From Pseudoalteromonas neustonica (GTDB lineage Bacteria > Pseudomonadota > Gammaproteobacteria > Enterobacterales > Alteromonadaceae): DNA of 64,000 nt. The notes below the pieces were generated by a model. It saw only the letters and a list, made by a program, of their open reading frames with translations, ran no database searches and had not been told where the DNA came from. Numbering within the stretch: the stretch's first letter is position 1; each line of letters opens with the position of its first letter. Below, one piece after another: positions 47,807-57,362 of the stretch. A program made the position numbers and the translations under genes. The DNA is taken from positions 124,001 to 188,000 of the forward strand of contig NZ_BDDS01000004.1 of assembly GCF_001653135.1 (NCBI RefSeq), read 5' to 3'.

Positions 47807-50800
47807 TTACTTGCTCCACTGTCGCGTGTTCTTTGCTTTTTGTGACCAAAATATAAAATACTGGCGTGAATAACAAACCAAATACCGTCACACCAATCAT
47901 GCCTGAAAATACTGCATTCCCCATCGCATGACGCATTTCTGCACCGGCCCCTGTTGCTAATACCAGCGGGATTACACCAGCAGTAAAGGCAATCGAAGTC
48001 ATGAGGATTGGTCTTAATCGCATCCGACACGCTTCTAAAATCGCATCAAAATGACTTAATCCATGGTTATTTTTATCGCGCGCAAACTCCACCATCAATA
48101 TCGCATTTTTAGACGCGAGTGCGACCAAGACGATTAATGCAATTTGCGTGAAAATATTATTATCAGAGCCCACTAGCCATACACCCATTAACGCAGAGAA
48201 TATTGTCATAGGCACAATTAAGATAATCGCCAGCGGTAAACGTAAGCTTTCATATTGCGCTGCTAATACCATAAACACTAATAACACCACCAATGGGAAG
48301 ACATACACCATGGTATTACCCGCCAAAATCTGCTGAAAAGTCACTTCTGTCCACTCATACTCTATGCCACTGGGTAAATTATCAGCCAGAATGAGTTCAA
48401 TAGCCTGTTGTGCTTGATCTGAGCTATAACCCGGTGCTGGACTGCCGTTAAGCTCTGCACTTGGGTAACCATTATAATGCATAACGCGATCAGGACCTGT
48501 GGTTGGCGTTACCGTTAATACTGAACCAAGCGGTACCATGTTACCTCGGTTATTTCGTACTTTAAGGTTTAATACCTGTTCTGGATCAAGGCGATAATCT
48601 ATATCAGCTTGGGCATTAACTTGGTAAGTACGGCCAAACATATTAAAGTCATTAACATACATAGAGCCAAGATATACTTGTAGTGCATTAAATACTTCAT
48701 CTAATGGGATGCCTTGGATCAGCGCTTGTTCACGGTCGATATCAATATCCATTTGCGGAACCTGAATCCTAAAACTTGAGTACAACCCCATTAAAGCAGG
48801 ATCTTGTTGTGCCTTTCCAATTACTGTTTGCAAGCTATTAAATAAGGTTTCGAACCCTTTATTACCACGATCTTCAATTTGCAGTTTAAAACCACCTGTA
48901 GTGCCTAAACCTTGAATTGGCGGCGGCGGGAAAACAGCAACAAAGGCCTCATCAATAGCACTAAAGCGCTGATTAAGTTGCGCGGCAATAGCCATCGCAG
49001 ACTGACTTGGATCAGTACGCTCACTAAACGCATCTAATGGAGTAAAGACAATGGCGCTGTTAGGACTATTGGTAAAGCCATTAACTGACAAGCCTGGAAA
49101 CGCAACTGTGTCAGCAACACCGGGCACTTGCAGCGCTATTTCTTGCATTTGTCTTACTACATCTTGCGTACGATCTAAGCTTGCTGCGTCAGGTAATTGA
49201 GCAATTGCTACTAGGTACTGTTTATCCTGTGCAGGAATAAAGCCACCCGGGACAGCATCAAAAAGTTTGAACGTACCGCCGAGTAAAGCAACATAAACAA
49301 CCATTACCACCATACTCATTCGCATCATTTTTTTAACAAGCTTTTGATACCCTTTAGCACCGCGATCGAACACTCGATTGAACGGGGCAAACAACCAGCG
49401 GCCAAATAAACGATTAAGTAAACGTGTCAATGCATCTGGCTTTGCGTCGTGACTTTTTAACAATAACGCTGCTAATGCTGGCGACAGTGTTAGTGAGTTA
49501 AATGCAGATATAACCGTAGAAATCGTAATTGTTAGCGCAAACTGTTTATAAAATTGACCTGAAAGCCCAGAAATAAATGCCGTTGGAATAAACACTGCAC
49601 ACAGCACTAACGCAATCGCGATAATTGGCCCTGTCACTTCACTCATTGCTACACGGGTAGCCTCTAAAGGGGATAGACCTTGCTCAATATTTCGCTCAAC
49701 GTTTTCGACCACAACGATGGCATCATCAACAACAATACCGATTGCTAATACTAAACCAAATAACGATAAGGTATTTATCGAAACACCTAACCATTGCATC
49801 ACAGCAAACGTACCAATTAAAGATACTGGCACAGCAATTAGAGGTATTATCGAAGCGCGCCATGTTTGTAAAAATAACACCACCACAATAACAACAAGTG
49901 CAATTGCCTCTAGTAACGTGGTAATTACAGCATCAATTGATCCACGTACAAATACAGTAGGATCATAAACGATGTCGTACTCAACCCCACTTGGAAAATC
50001 GTTTGATAAACGTGCCATCGTTTCACGCACCTGATCTGAAAGCTCTATCGCGTTCGAACCCGGGCGCTGAAATATCGGCATTGCTAAAGCGGGTTGATTA
50101 TTGAGCTCCGCACGCAACGAGTACGTATTTTGGCCTAAATCAATACGGGCAACATCATTTAAGCGTGTAAGTTGGCCTTGTTCACCGACTTTGATAATCA
50201 CCTGTTCAAACTCTTCAATGCTGTTTAAACGTCCTTTAACATTAAGTAGCACCTGAAATTGGCTGTCGTTTGAGGTTGGCTGTGCACCTAAACTACCCGC
50301 AGCAACTTGTTGATTTTGTGCGCGAAGTGCGCTTACCACATCCATTGCCGTTAATTCGCGTGCTGCAAGTGCATCAGGGTTTAACCATACACGCATAGAG
50401 TATTGCCCAGCACCAAAAAGCTGTACATCTCCCACTCCACTTAAACGTGCAATTTGGTCTTTTATATACAAATCCGCATAATTAGATAGGTAAGCGGTGT
50501 CGTGGGTTTTTTCAGGTGAATACAAATGTACCACCATGGTTAGATCCGGGGATGACTTTTCAGCCACAACGCCTAAGCGTTGCACTTCTTGCGGTAAACG
50601 TGGCAATGCACTGTTAACGCGGTTTTGCACTTGCACTTGAGCACGATCTAAATCAGTACCGAGCGCAAACGTAACAGTTAACGTCATGCGGCCATCACTG
50701 GTCGCTTGTGAAAACATATACAGCATGTTTTCAGCGCCATTAATTTCTTGCTCTAATGGCGTGGCAACAGTTTGTGCGATTACCGTTGGATTTGCACCCG

Positions 50801-50954
50801 GGTAGTTAGCTGTAACAACAACCGTTGGAGGCACAACTTCAGGGTATTCACTCACTGGTAATTGAAATAACGAAATACCACCAGCAATTAAAATAATTAA
50901 TGACAGCATGGCCGCAAAGATTGGCCGTTGGATAAAAAAGTGTGAAAATTTCAT
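47796..50954 (-). CDS. RND multidrug efflux pump (HAE1, MexF-like)
   Basis: The 1052-residue inner-membrane pump begins M-K-F-S-H-F-F-I-Q-R-P-I-F and has 12 helices and two large periplasmic loops. The proton-relay Asp pair in G-I-V-V-D-D-A-I-V-V-V-E-N is intact. N-terminal sequence is very close in style to MexF. It exports drugs or organic solutes. It is the middle gene of the operon, 8 bp after the adaptor gene. Confidence 0.96.
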   Translation of the reverse strand: MKFSHFFIQRPIFAAMLSLIILIAGGISLFQLPVSEYPEVVPPTVVVTANYPGANPTVIAQTVATPLEQEINGAENMLYMFSQATSDGRMTLTVTFALGTDLDRAQVQVQNRVNSALPRLPQEVQRLGVVAEKSSPDLTMVVHLYSPEKTHDTAYLSNYADLYIKDQIARLSGVGDVQLFGAGQYSMRVWLNPDALAARELTAMDVVSALRAQNQQVAAGSLGAQPTSNDSQFQVLLNVKGRLNSIEEFEQVIIKVGEQGQLTRLNDVARIDLGQNTYSLRAELNNQPALAMPIFQRPGSNAIELSDQVRETMARLSNDFPSGVEYDIVYDPTVFVRGSIDAVITTLLEAIALVVIVVVLFLQTWRASIIPLIAVPVSLIGTFAVMQWLGVSINTLSLFGLVLAIGIVVDDAIVVVENVERNIEQGLSPLEATRVAMSEVTGPIIAIALVLCAVFIPTAFISGLSGQFYKQFALTITISTVISAFNSLTLSPALAALLLKSHDAKPDALTRLLNRLFGRWLFAPFNRVFDRGAKGYQKLVKKMMRMSMVVMVVYVALLGGTFKLFDAVPGGFIPAQDKQYLVAIAQLPDAASLDRTQDVVRQMQEIALQVPGVADTVAFPGLSVNGFTNSPNSAIVFTPLDAFSERTDPSQSAMAIAAQLNQRFSAIDEAFVAVFPPPPIQGLGTTGGFKLQIEDRGNKGFETLFNSLQTVIGKAQQDPALMGLYSSFRIQVPQMDIDIDREQALIQGIPLDEVFNALQVYLGSMYVNDFNMFGRTYQVNAQADIDYRLDPEQVLNLKVRNNRGNMVPLGSVLTVTPTTGPDRVMHYNGYPSAELNGSPAPGYSSDQAQQAIELILADNLPSGIEYEWTEVTFQQILAGNTMVYVFPLVVLLVFMVLAAQYESLRLPLAIILIVPMTIFSALMGVWLVGSDNNIFTQIALIVLVALASKNAILMVEFARDKNNHGLSHFDAILEACRMRLRPILMTSIAFTAGVIPLVLATGAGAEMRHAMGNAVFSGMIGVTVFGLLFTPVFYILVTKSKEHATVEQVNEQ

Positions 50955-50962
50955 AAATTACC

Positions 50963-52132
50963 CTACTTCTTAGCCATTAAAATATGCTGCGCTGTTGGCG
51001 AGAGCGTAAACGCCACACCTTTGGTATCTAACGTTATCTGATTTGGCGCAATGGGCATACCTGGTCCCACACGTGCAGGCCCATTAACAGCTATCACATC
51101 GCCTGTTTTTAAGCCTGATGTGATAGTGCGAAAACGACCGTAGCGCTCACCAACCGTAACAAGCTTATATTCAAGAATATTATTGTCACCAACAGTCAAT
51201 ACAAAACGATTTTTCAAATCGGTACCTATCGCTCTATCTGGCACGATTACCTGCTCTGTGACATCGCTGGCGGCTAATTTAATACGCGCAAATGACCCCG
51301 CGCGTAGCGCTTCGTTTTCATCAAAGCGTGCACGTACACGTAATGTACCCGTTGCTGCGTTTATTTGATTATCAATAAAATCAATATACCCAATGTGAGC
51401 AAATGCACGTTGACCGACCTTTTGCATTACAACTTGTTGTTTATCATTGGCTGTTACATCATTAAAAGCGCTATTCCATGTACGCTCGTCTACATCAAAG
51501 TACGCGTACATCGTTTGATTTGACACGATTGACGTTAAAACCGTTTGCCCAGCCAGTACGTTATTACCTTTGGTAATATTTGCTAAGGAGATAACGCCAT
51601 CAATCGGTGAGCGTATATCTGTAAATTCTAAATCCAGTTTGGCTGAAACTAGCTGCGCCTTTAATGCTGCTAACTGAGCTTCTCGTTGATGTAACATCGA
51701 AGTACGAGATTCAGCTTGCTCGGTAGAAATAGCTTTTCGCTGCGTTAACCTTACCGCTCTTCTCGCTTCGCTTTGCGCTTGAGATAAAGCCGCTTTTGCA
51801 CTTTGTACTTGTGCTTCAAGGCTGGTAACAACTGCCGCATATGGACGAGCATCTAATTTAAACAGTAAATCGCCTTGTTTAACGTTATCGCCTTCTTTAA
51901 ACGCAATGTGATCAATAACCCCTGCAACTCGTGGCATAAGAGCAACCTCTTCAGGTGCTTCAAGTCGTGTCGTGAAAGTGTGCCAATTTTGTACTGGTTT
52001 GATAATTACTTGTGCAACATCAATTGGCTGTAAGTGCTGTTGTTGACTGGTTTGTTGGCTTGGTTCTTCCGCACATCCGCTCAGAGCAAGTGATGCCCCT
52101 AAAATTGCAGTAGCTATTAAGTGTTTGTTCAT
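50963..52132 (-). CDS. RND efflux periplasmic adaptor (MexE-like)
   Basis: The ATG at 52132 is chosen because GGAGC lies nine bases upstream and the product then starts with a proper lipoprotein signal (L-S-G-C, Cys20); an ORF extension to 52186 lacks this. The 389-residue protein has the lipoyl half-motifs, alpha hairpin, and beta-barrel domains of the HlyD/AcrA family. It links pump and channel. Confidence 0.93.
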   Translation of the reverse strand: MNKHLIATAILGASLALSGCAEEPSQQTSQQQHLQPIDVAQVIIKPVQNWHTFTTRLEAPEEVALMPRVAGVIDHIAFKEGDNVKQGDLLFKLDARPYAAVVTSLEAQVQSAKAALSQAQSEARRAVRLTQRKAISTEQAESRTSMLHQREAQLAALKAQLVSAKLDLEFTDIRSPIDGVISLANITKGNNVLAGQTVLTSIVSNQTMYAYFDVDERTWNSAFNDVTANDKQQVVMQKVGQRAFAHIGYIDFIDNQINAATGTLRVRARFDENEALRAGSFARIKLAASDVTEQVIVPDRAIGTDLKNRFVLTVGDNNILEYKLVTVGERYGRFRTITSGLKTGDVIAVNGPARVGPGMPIAPNQITLDTKGVAFTLSPTAQHILMAKK

Positions 52133-52212
52133 GACGACGCTCCTTTTAGTATATTTATCCATGGTACGGAACAAACCTGCGGACAAAAACTATAGATTTC
52201 AAAACTCATTAA

Positions 52213-52225
52213 TGCCAATATGGCA
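52213..52225. promoter_or_regulatory. Inverted repeat in the divergent efflux/LysR promoter region
   Basis: TGCCAATATGGCA, a perfect 5-bp-arm dyad in the 118-bp gap between the adaptor and the LysR gene. Likely operator; function inferred. Confidence 0.45.
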
Positions 52226-52250
52226 CCAATTAAATTTGAATGAGCAAAAT

Positions 52251-53198
52251 ATGGATACTACGAGTCGTTTATTAATGTTGTTAGAAGTGGTTGAGCGTGG
52301 CTCTTTTGCTAAAGCAGCTGAAACCCGTAATATTGATCGTTCTGTGATCTCAAAACAAATTAGCCGTCTTGAGGATGACTTAGGTGTTCGTTTATTAAAT
52401 CGAACCACTCGTTCATTTTCACTTACTGCAGCTGGCGCTGAAATGGTCAAAAAAGCCAGTGAGCTACGCGAACTATTAGGTGAAACCGTACGCCTTGCTG
52501 AGAACTATCACCAAGAACCGCGCGGCGTGTTAAAAATCACATCCTCAACCATTATTGGACGGCGTTATTTACAACCCGTGATCAATGATTTTCAAAAACG
52601 CTTTCCGCAGGTTGAGGTTGAGTTACGCTTAGATGATAGGCTTGTCGATATTGTCTCTGAAGGGTTTGATTTAGCATTTAGGGTGGGAGAGCCCAAAGAT
52701 TCATCCTTAATTGCTCGTAAAATTGCCCGTAATCGATTACTACTTTTGGCATCACCAGAGTTTATTAGAACGTATGGATTGCCTGAAAAAATTGAAGATT
52801 TAATTGATTTACCCGCAGCCAGCTATTCAAGCACTTCATTGCGCGTTGAGGGCGTGAAGTATGTTGATGAGTTTGGTTTGCCACAAGAGCAAAAAATTAA
52901 AAGCGTATTTAGAGCGAATGATGCAGAAGTACTTTTAGATAAAACCCTTTCTGGAACAACTTATGTTCTTGCACCCGCGTTTATTATCGGCAATGAAATT
53001 AAGGAAGGACGATTAGTGCCTATGCTTACACATTTAAAACTTGCTGAATACAGTGCAATGTATGCCGTTTATCCACATCGCGATTTACCAGTTCGTACTC
53101 GGCTATTTTTTGATGCAATACGTGAGCATTTAGGAAAAGACTTGCCTCTGTGGGAACAAAATATTCCAGAGTTTGAGTTAATGTATCAAGGAAATTAA
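52251..53198 (+). CDS. LysR-family regulator divergent from the efflux operon
   Basis: The ATG at 52251 (M-D-T-T-S-R-L-L) is the usual LysR start; a longer frame reaches back to 52125 into the adaptor gene and is not needed. The 315-residue protein has an N-terminal helix-turn-helix (S-F-A-K-A-A-E...I-S-R-L-E-D-D-L-G-V-R-L-L-N-R-T-T-R) and the effector domain. It probably controls the efflux operon, as MexT does for MexEF-OprN. Confidence 0.9.
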   Translation: MDTTSRLLMLLEVVERGSFAKAAETRNIDRSVISKQISRLEDDLGVRLLNRTTRSFSLTAAGAEMVKKASELRELLGETVRLAENYHQEPRGVLKITSSTIIGRRYLQPVINDFQKRFPQVEVELRLDDRLVDIVSEGFDLAFRVGEPKDSSLIARKIARNRLLLLASPEFIRTYGLPEKIEDLIDLPAASYSSTSLRVEGVKYVDEFGLPQEQKIKSVFRANDAEVLLDKTLSGTTYVLAPAFIIGNEIKEGRLVPMLTHLKLAEYSAMYAVYPHRDLPVRTRLFFDAIREHLGKDLPLWEQNIPEFELMYQGN

Positions 53199-53210
53199 AT
53201 AGTCGCGTCA

Positions 53211-54251
53211 TTATGAGGCTTGATTTAGTTGCTTTCCCTGTGGTGGGTCATTAAAAACAACTTGGTTACGTCCGTTATTTTTAGCTTGATAGAGCCTATC
53301 ATCTGCTGCTTTTATTGTTTGCTTTAAGGTTTCATTGCCACTGTAAGCGATAACGCCAATACTTGCTGTAATTGACACTGATTGCTCTGCAATAATAAGC
53401 TTATTATTCTCTATAGTATGTCTAATATTTTCTGCAATGTTTGCCGCCTCAGACGCCGATGAGTGAGCAACAAAGATGGCAAACTCTTCACCACCAATAC
53501 GAAAAACAGCACCTTCTTTAGTTAACTGAGATTTGATAATTTTAGTTACTTCAATCAGCACACTGTCACCAATTGCATGGCCAAACTCGTCGTTTACTTT
53601 CTTAAAAAAATCTAAATCCATTACCATCGTATAAAGATTTTCTTTATCACTAAGTTCAATCTCAAAATATTGATTCATTGCTAAGCGGTTCCCAGCGCCT
53701 GTAAGTGGATCTAACATTGCTAAATCTTCCAAACGCTTAGAAAAACTAGCTCGGCTTGTTTCAAATACATGCGCAATAACCCAAATAGTAACATAGCTAA
53801 ATGCGAGATTTAAACCTAGATTCGATGGGGAATATGGAGCCACACTTTCTTTTGTTATTAATGCGATGGCTTGCAACAGAGCCAGTGACATTGACAAACC
53901 AAAGCCCCACAACTTTCCCAATAATAAGTAATACAGAACGGGTAAAACGAGGGTCCAAACAAAAAGTGCGTTATATACACTTGATAAGTAACTACCCAGC
54001 ACAACTAATAACGACACAAAAGTGCAAATACTGACAGGCTGCCAAAGTTTAAATACATGTTTAGTTATATAAAAATAAATACCAAAACAATACACAGAAA
54101 AAACAACTTCCAAAGCGCCTAATATTAAAAAGTCATTTATTAATAGATTAAATACCGCAAATATCCCTGACAGAACACCTAGACACAGGCACATCCACTT
54201 AAGAACTCTACTACGTAAAGCAAGCGTGCTATTAAGGGCCGCAATATCCAT
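53211..54251 (-). CDS. Membrane-bound diguanylate cyclase (GGDEF)
   Basis: The 346-residue protein has about six membrane helices in the first 170 residues and a GGDEF domain with active-site G-G-E-E-F and the M-D-L-D-F-F-K-K-V-N-D metal and substrate motif. It should make c-di-GMP from GTP. The RxxD inhibitory site usually found just before G-G-E-E-F is absent (T-K-E-G instead). The sensor signal is unknown. Confidence 0.92.
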   Translation of the reverse strand: MDIAALNSTLALRSRVLKWMCLCLGVLSGIFAVFNLLINDFLILGALEVVFSVYCFGIYFYITKHVFKLWQPVSICTFVSLLVVLGSYLSSVYNALFVWTLVLPVLYYLLLGKLWGFGLSMSLALLQAIALITKESVAPYSPSNLGLNLAFSYVTIWVIAHVFETSRASFSKRLEDLAMLDPLTGAGNRLAMNQYFEIELSDKENLYTMVMDLDFFKKVNDEFGHAIGDSVLIEVTKIIKSQLTKEGAVFRIGGEEFAIFVAHSSASEAANIAENIRHTIENNKLIIAEQSVSITASIGVIAYSGNETLKQTIKAADDRLYQAKNNGRNQVVFNDPPQGKQLNQAS

Positions 54252-54374
54252 TTATAAACTTAATTTAAGAAGAGACTGGCTATTATTTTAAACATAAATG
54301 GTTATATCTCAAGTGTAGAAGGCCAATCACTGCATTTAACCTCTACTAATAACGCTCAGACGAACTAAAAGTTA

Positions 54375-54779
54375 CTAAAGTGCAACTTCCATTTTATAGT
54401 AGGCTACCTCCCCTTTGAAAAAGCGCTCACTGCACACATGCATATCAAACCGTTTATAAAACTCTAAAGCAGACTCTCTGGCATCACACCAAAAGTAATC
54501 AACAGTGCCACCTTTTAAAAACGTAATGATAAATGTAAGCAATTGTGATCCTATCCCCTGATTTTGATATTGCGGATCAGTGGCAAACTTGCGTAAACGT
54601 GCTTTATTTAATGTTAAATATACGGATGCTACACACACTAATAAATCATCAACGAATACCCCAAAATGTAAACCATCGTCATCCTCTGGTATATGACAAT
54701 ACTCTAAAGGTTTATTTGGCCATAAAACACGGTGGCGAAGAGGGATTGTTTGCTGCCATGAAATTCTACGTATTTTCAT
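54375..54779 (-). CDS. GNAT-family N-acetyltransferase
   Basis: A 134-residue single-domain acetyltransferase with the acetyl-CoA motif Y-Q-N-Q-G-I-G-S-Q-L-L and C-terminal A-L-E-F-Y-K-R-F. The substrate is unknown. The size suits a compact GNAT. It lies 22 bp after the lipoprotein gene on the same strand. Confidence 0.85.
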   Translation of the reverse strand: MKIRRISWQQTIPLRHRVLWPNKPLEYCHIPEDDDGLHFGVFVDDLLVCVASVYLTLNKARLRKFATDPQYQNQGIGSQLLTFIITFLKGGTVDYFWCDARESALEFYKRFDMHVCSERFFKGEVAYYKMEVAL

Positions 54780-54800
54780 CTGGCTGGATCCCTTAAAATA

Positions 54801-55664
54801 TCAATCATTTATCAAATCGTCTATTTCATCAACCATTTGTGTAAACTCCTTACGTGCATGCTTAATCTGTTTATCCGACAAGGTTTGCCTTAAATCAACT
54901 AATAATGCCGCATAACGCGCTAAGTTTTGTTGATCGTGCATAATTAACTCTTCACTCATAAATGCGTGCCTATTTTTAATAATACGGCCAAGCTCTCGCG
55001 TAAAATCATCATTATCGAGTTTATCGGAGTTAAATGCAGTGCTCAAAGCATCTAACCGCGTTTGTTTATAGCGTTGCCATAATATAAATGTTGATTGAAA
55101 TTCACTATTAGCCACTGTAATTAGCTGCGTTTGTTCTGCCGATAATTTTCCCAGCCAATCAGCATAAGTTGCTAATTGATCTTTTAAACGCTCTTCAGAA
55201 CGCTCCTTTGCTGTTTGCTCTGCAAATTCTTGCTGCTCTTCATTCATTTTGTCGCTAATTGCAGCTATAAACTGTGCACGTTGTTTACTATCAAGTGTTT
55301 TGGCAACTTCAATTAAAGGCATGCTTATATGCTCTACTAAAATTTGCCAGTGTTGTTTAGTATTTTGAAAGTGTGCAACAAGTATTTTCTTCGATGGTGT
55401 TCCTGACAGTATCTCTTGTAATGTAATAAGATCTTTTTTGTATAACGGTAGCTGTGTTTTTCGGTGCCAATCTCGCATTTCTTTGATTAACGATTTAACC
55501 GTTTTACTTTGCTGCTTGTCTAAATCAACATAATCATCAATCCAAAATGTGGATAACCAACCAATATTGTTATAGGTAAAAGATGCTGAACACCCAGCTA
55601 AACTAAGCAGCATTAACCCAATCAATCCAAGCTTATAGTTTAAACGTATATTTTTTATAAACAT
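54801..55664 (-). CDS. DUF6279-like lipoprotein
   Basis: The 287-residue protein has a lipobox L-A-G-C (Cys25) followed by S-A-S-F-T-Y-N-N-I-G-W-L and an all-helical, charged body. The Y-N-N-x-x-W-L start and length fit the DUF6279 family of Gram-negative lipoproteins; the function is unknown. A Fur-like box lies 90 bp upstream but more likely serves the divergent small RNA. Confidence 0.7.
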   Translation of the reverse strand: MFIKNIRLNYKLGLIGLMLLSLAGCSASFTYNNIGWLSTFWIDDYVDLDKQQSKTVKSLIKEMRDWHRKTQLPLYKKDLITLQEILSGTPSKKILVAHFQNTKQHWQILVEHISMPLIEVAKTLDSKQRAQFIAAISDKMNEEQQEFAEQTAKERSEERLKDQLATYADWLGKLSAEQTQLITVANSEFQSTFILWQRYKQTRLDALSTAFNSDKLDNDDFTRELGRIIKNRHAFMSEELIMHDQQNLARYAALLVDLRQTLSDKQIKHARKEFTQMVDEIDDLIND

Positions 55665-55752
55665 TTTAGTTTTTATTAGAGTACGAATAACCCTACGGTA
55701 ATCAACTTATTCGCCGGTGTAAATGGAGCAATTCAAAATAAAACAAATTAAA

Positions 55753-55767
55753 TGTAAATAGTTATCA
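55753..55767. promoter_or_regulatory. Fur-like box before the RyhB-like RNA
   Basis: TGTAAATAGTTATCA matches 11 of 14 fixed Fur positions. It ends nine bases upstream of the -35 box, so it is close to but not centred on the core promoter. Confidence 0.6.
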
Positions 55768-55775
55768 TTTAACTG

Positions 55776-55804
55776 TTGACTGATACGTTAAACTAAGTAA
55801 TAAT
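55776..55804 (+). promoter_or_regulatory. Sigma70 promoter of the small RNA
   Basis: TTGACT (-35) is followed by a 17-bp spacer and AATAAT (-10). The predicted start is near 55811. Confidence 0.65.
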
Positions 55805-55810
55805 CGTTCG

Positions 55811-56067
55811 CATCAACACAGAGTAACCCACACATTAATACTTCGCTTAGTGTGAATGGAATGTACCGACCTCAGTGCCCTAGGGAAGAATATCCAGTAA
55901 GGATGCTGGACCCCTTTAGTACAACTTTGTTGATGAAGATAGTGACGCTTCAGCAGTATTGCTTACTCGACCCAAGTAATACAACTTTAAGATCACACTT
56001 ACTTGCTACATTGCTCATATCGGTGACGGTTGATATGAACCCAAAAAGCCCCTAAGGGGCTTTTTTT
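55811..56067 (+). ncRNA. Candidate RyhB-like Fur-regulated small RNA
   Basis: The roughly 257-base transcript has its own promoter, a Fur-like box just upstream and a strong terminator. Its segment CTACATTGCTCATATCGG (56006-56023) closely resembles the conserved RyhB core of E. coli (GACATTGCTCACATTGC), which pairs with sodB and other iron-protein mRNAs. Hairpins are visible at 55892-55911 (TCCAG/CTGGA, AAGGATG in the loop) and 55956-55982 (GTATT/AATAC). The length is close to the larger RyhB RNAs of vibrios. A 67-codon frame in it has no ribosome site and is probably not translated. RyhB identity is an inference from the core; I know of no proof in this genus. Confidence 0.65.
56043..56067 (+). 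terminator. Terminator of the small RNA
   Basis: AAAAAGCCCC-TAA-GGGGC followed by seven Ts; a strong rho-independent terminator of the kind that recruits Hfq. Confidence 0.9.
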
Positions 56068-56193
56068 ATTTCTTTAAATTTTCTGTAATATCTGTATCTT
56101 ATATCTATTCGTTATCATTTTTAGAACCAAGCTAGGCAATTGCTATTGTTAGGACTAAAATTAAAGAGTTATAAACTCAATGGAGATATTGCC

Positions 56194-56919
56194 ATGTGGC
56201 AACCTAAGTTTAATGTATTGTTAATGGTCGCTGCACTTGGCATTAATGGTGTTGCCCATGCAGGACTTGAAGATGGGATACGCGCGGCCAACGAAGGGCA
56301 ATTTGAAGAAGCGCTAAAAGAGTTTAACTATCTTGCTGATAAAGGCTTTGCACCTGGTATATACGAATTAGGTAAGCTCTACGAAAACGGTCACGGCGTC
56401 GTTCGTAACTACCATAAAGCGGCTGCGCTTTATCAAGAAGGAGTCAAAAAGCAACATGTAGATTCAATGTTTGCTCTTGCGGTTCTTTACCAAGAAGGTA
56501 AAGGTGTAAAACTTGATAAGCAAATGTCTGTGACTCTTTTTAAACAAGCAGCAGCAAAAAATATGCCTGCAGCTCAATTTAACCTTGGTGTAATGTATGC
56601 TAATGGCGAAGGCGTAAGCCAAGATTATAAACAAGCCATGCGATGGTATGAGAAAGCAGCTGGAAACAACTACACACTTGCGCAATTTAATATGGCGCTA
56701 ATGTATTTTGAAGGCCTAGGCGTACAAAAGAACATTGAAAAATCGTATATTTGGAATACCATTGCTGAGTATAATGGTAATTTAAATGCAAGCCATAGCC
56801 GAAAACTTGATGAGCGTAAAATGCTCCCCGCTGAAGTTACCGAGGCAAAAGAGAAAGCCGATGTACTTTACGAGCGAATTCTGGCTGGACTCTATGCTGG
56901 CGAAGGACGTATGTTTTAA
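56194..56919 (+). CDS. Sel1-like repeat (TPR) secreted protein
   Basis: The ATG at 56194 has TGGAG upstream and starts a signal peptide (cleaved at A-H-A near residue 23); the product has 241 residues. It contains four or so Sel1 repeats of about 36 residues (A-x-x-Y-E-L-G-x-L-Y-E-N-G-x-G-V). Such solenoids bind other proteins. The partner and role are unknown. It follows the small RNA terminator. Confidence 0.85.
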   Translation: MWQPKFNVLLMVAALGINGVAHAGLEDGIRAANEGQFEEALKEFNYLADKGFAPGIYELGKLYENGHGVVRNYHKAAALYQEGVKKQHVDSMFALAVLYQEGKGVKLDKQMSVTLFKQAAAKNMPAAQFNLGVMYANGEGVSQDYKQAMRWYEKAAGNNYTLAQFNMALMYFEGLGVQKNIEKSYIWNTIAEYNGNLNASHSRKLDERKMLPAEVTEAKEKADVLYERILAGLYAGEGRMF

Positions 56920-56995
56920 GTTTTAGCTAGGTGGTTTTAGCACTTTATTACTGCATCGGGTAAGTAAGTTGCAAGAGTAGAAAACGGTATAGCCC

Positions 56996-57313
56996 CTAGG
57001 GCGTGTTGACCTTTCGTGATTGATTTTGCAGCAGTATGTTTGGTATTTAGGCAAGGCAGCGCCTATGTAGTGTGGTTGTTCCCCATAAATAGGCGATAAC
57101 GCAGTATAAATGCCAAACATGCGCTGCCCAAAGGGTTCTTTCTAGGGGCGATTGACTCTTTGTTGCTCGGTTTTTACTTATTCTCACATGGATGTGAGCT
57201 AGTAGAATAACGCAGGAGCAGTTATCGAGCCCGCTAGGTTACAAACCTCGCGCCGCGATTAAATTGCCCCTAGGTTGAACAAATTTCAATCCACAAAGGT
57301 CAACACGCCCTAG
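56996..57313. repeat. MITE-like repeat, family B, full-length copy
   Basis: A 318-bp element with terminal inverted repeats beginning CTAGGGCGTGTTGACCTTT and about 28 bp long with few mismatches. No gene inside. One end is repeated at 21192-21256. The rest of 56920-57380 is unremarkable. Confidence 0.8.
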
Positions 57314-57362
57314 ATTAGCAAGTTTTAATAAAAGATATATTAAACGCCTAATAACTTAGTCA

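Noticed and set aside
52125..52250. Extended start of the LysR gene
   Set aside because: The extra 42 residues overlap the divergent adaptor gene and precede the usual LysR start.
55852..56055. 67-codon frame inside the candidate small RNA
   Set aside because: There is no ribosome site and the composition is unlike neighbouring genes; RNA signals (promoter, core, terminator) explain the region better.
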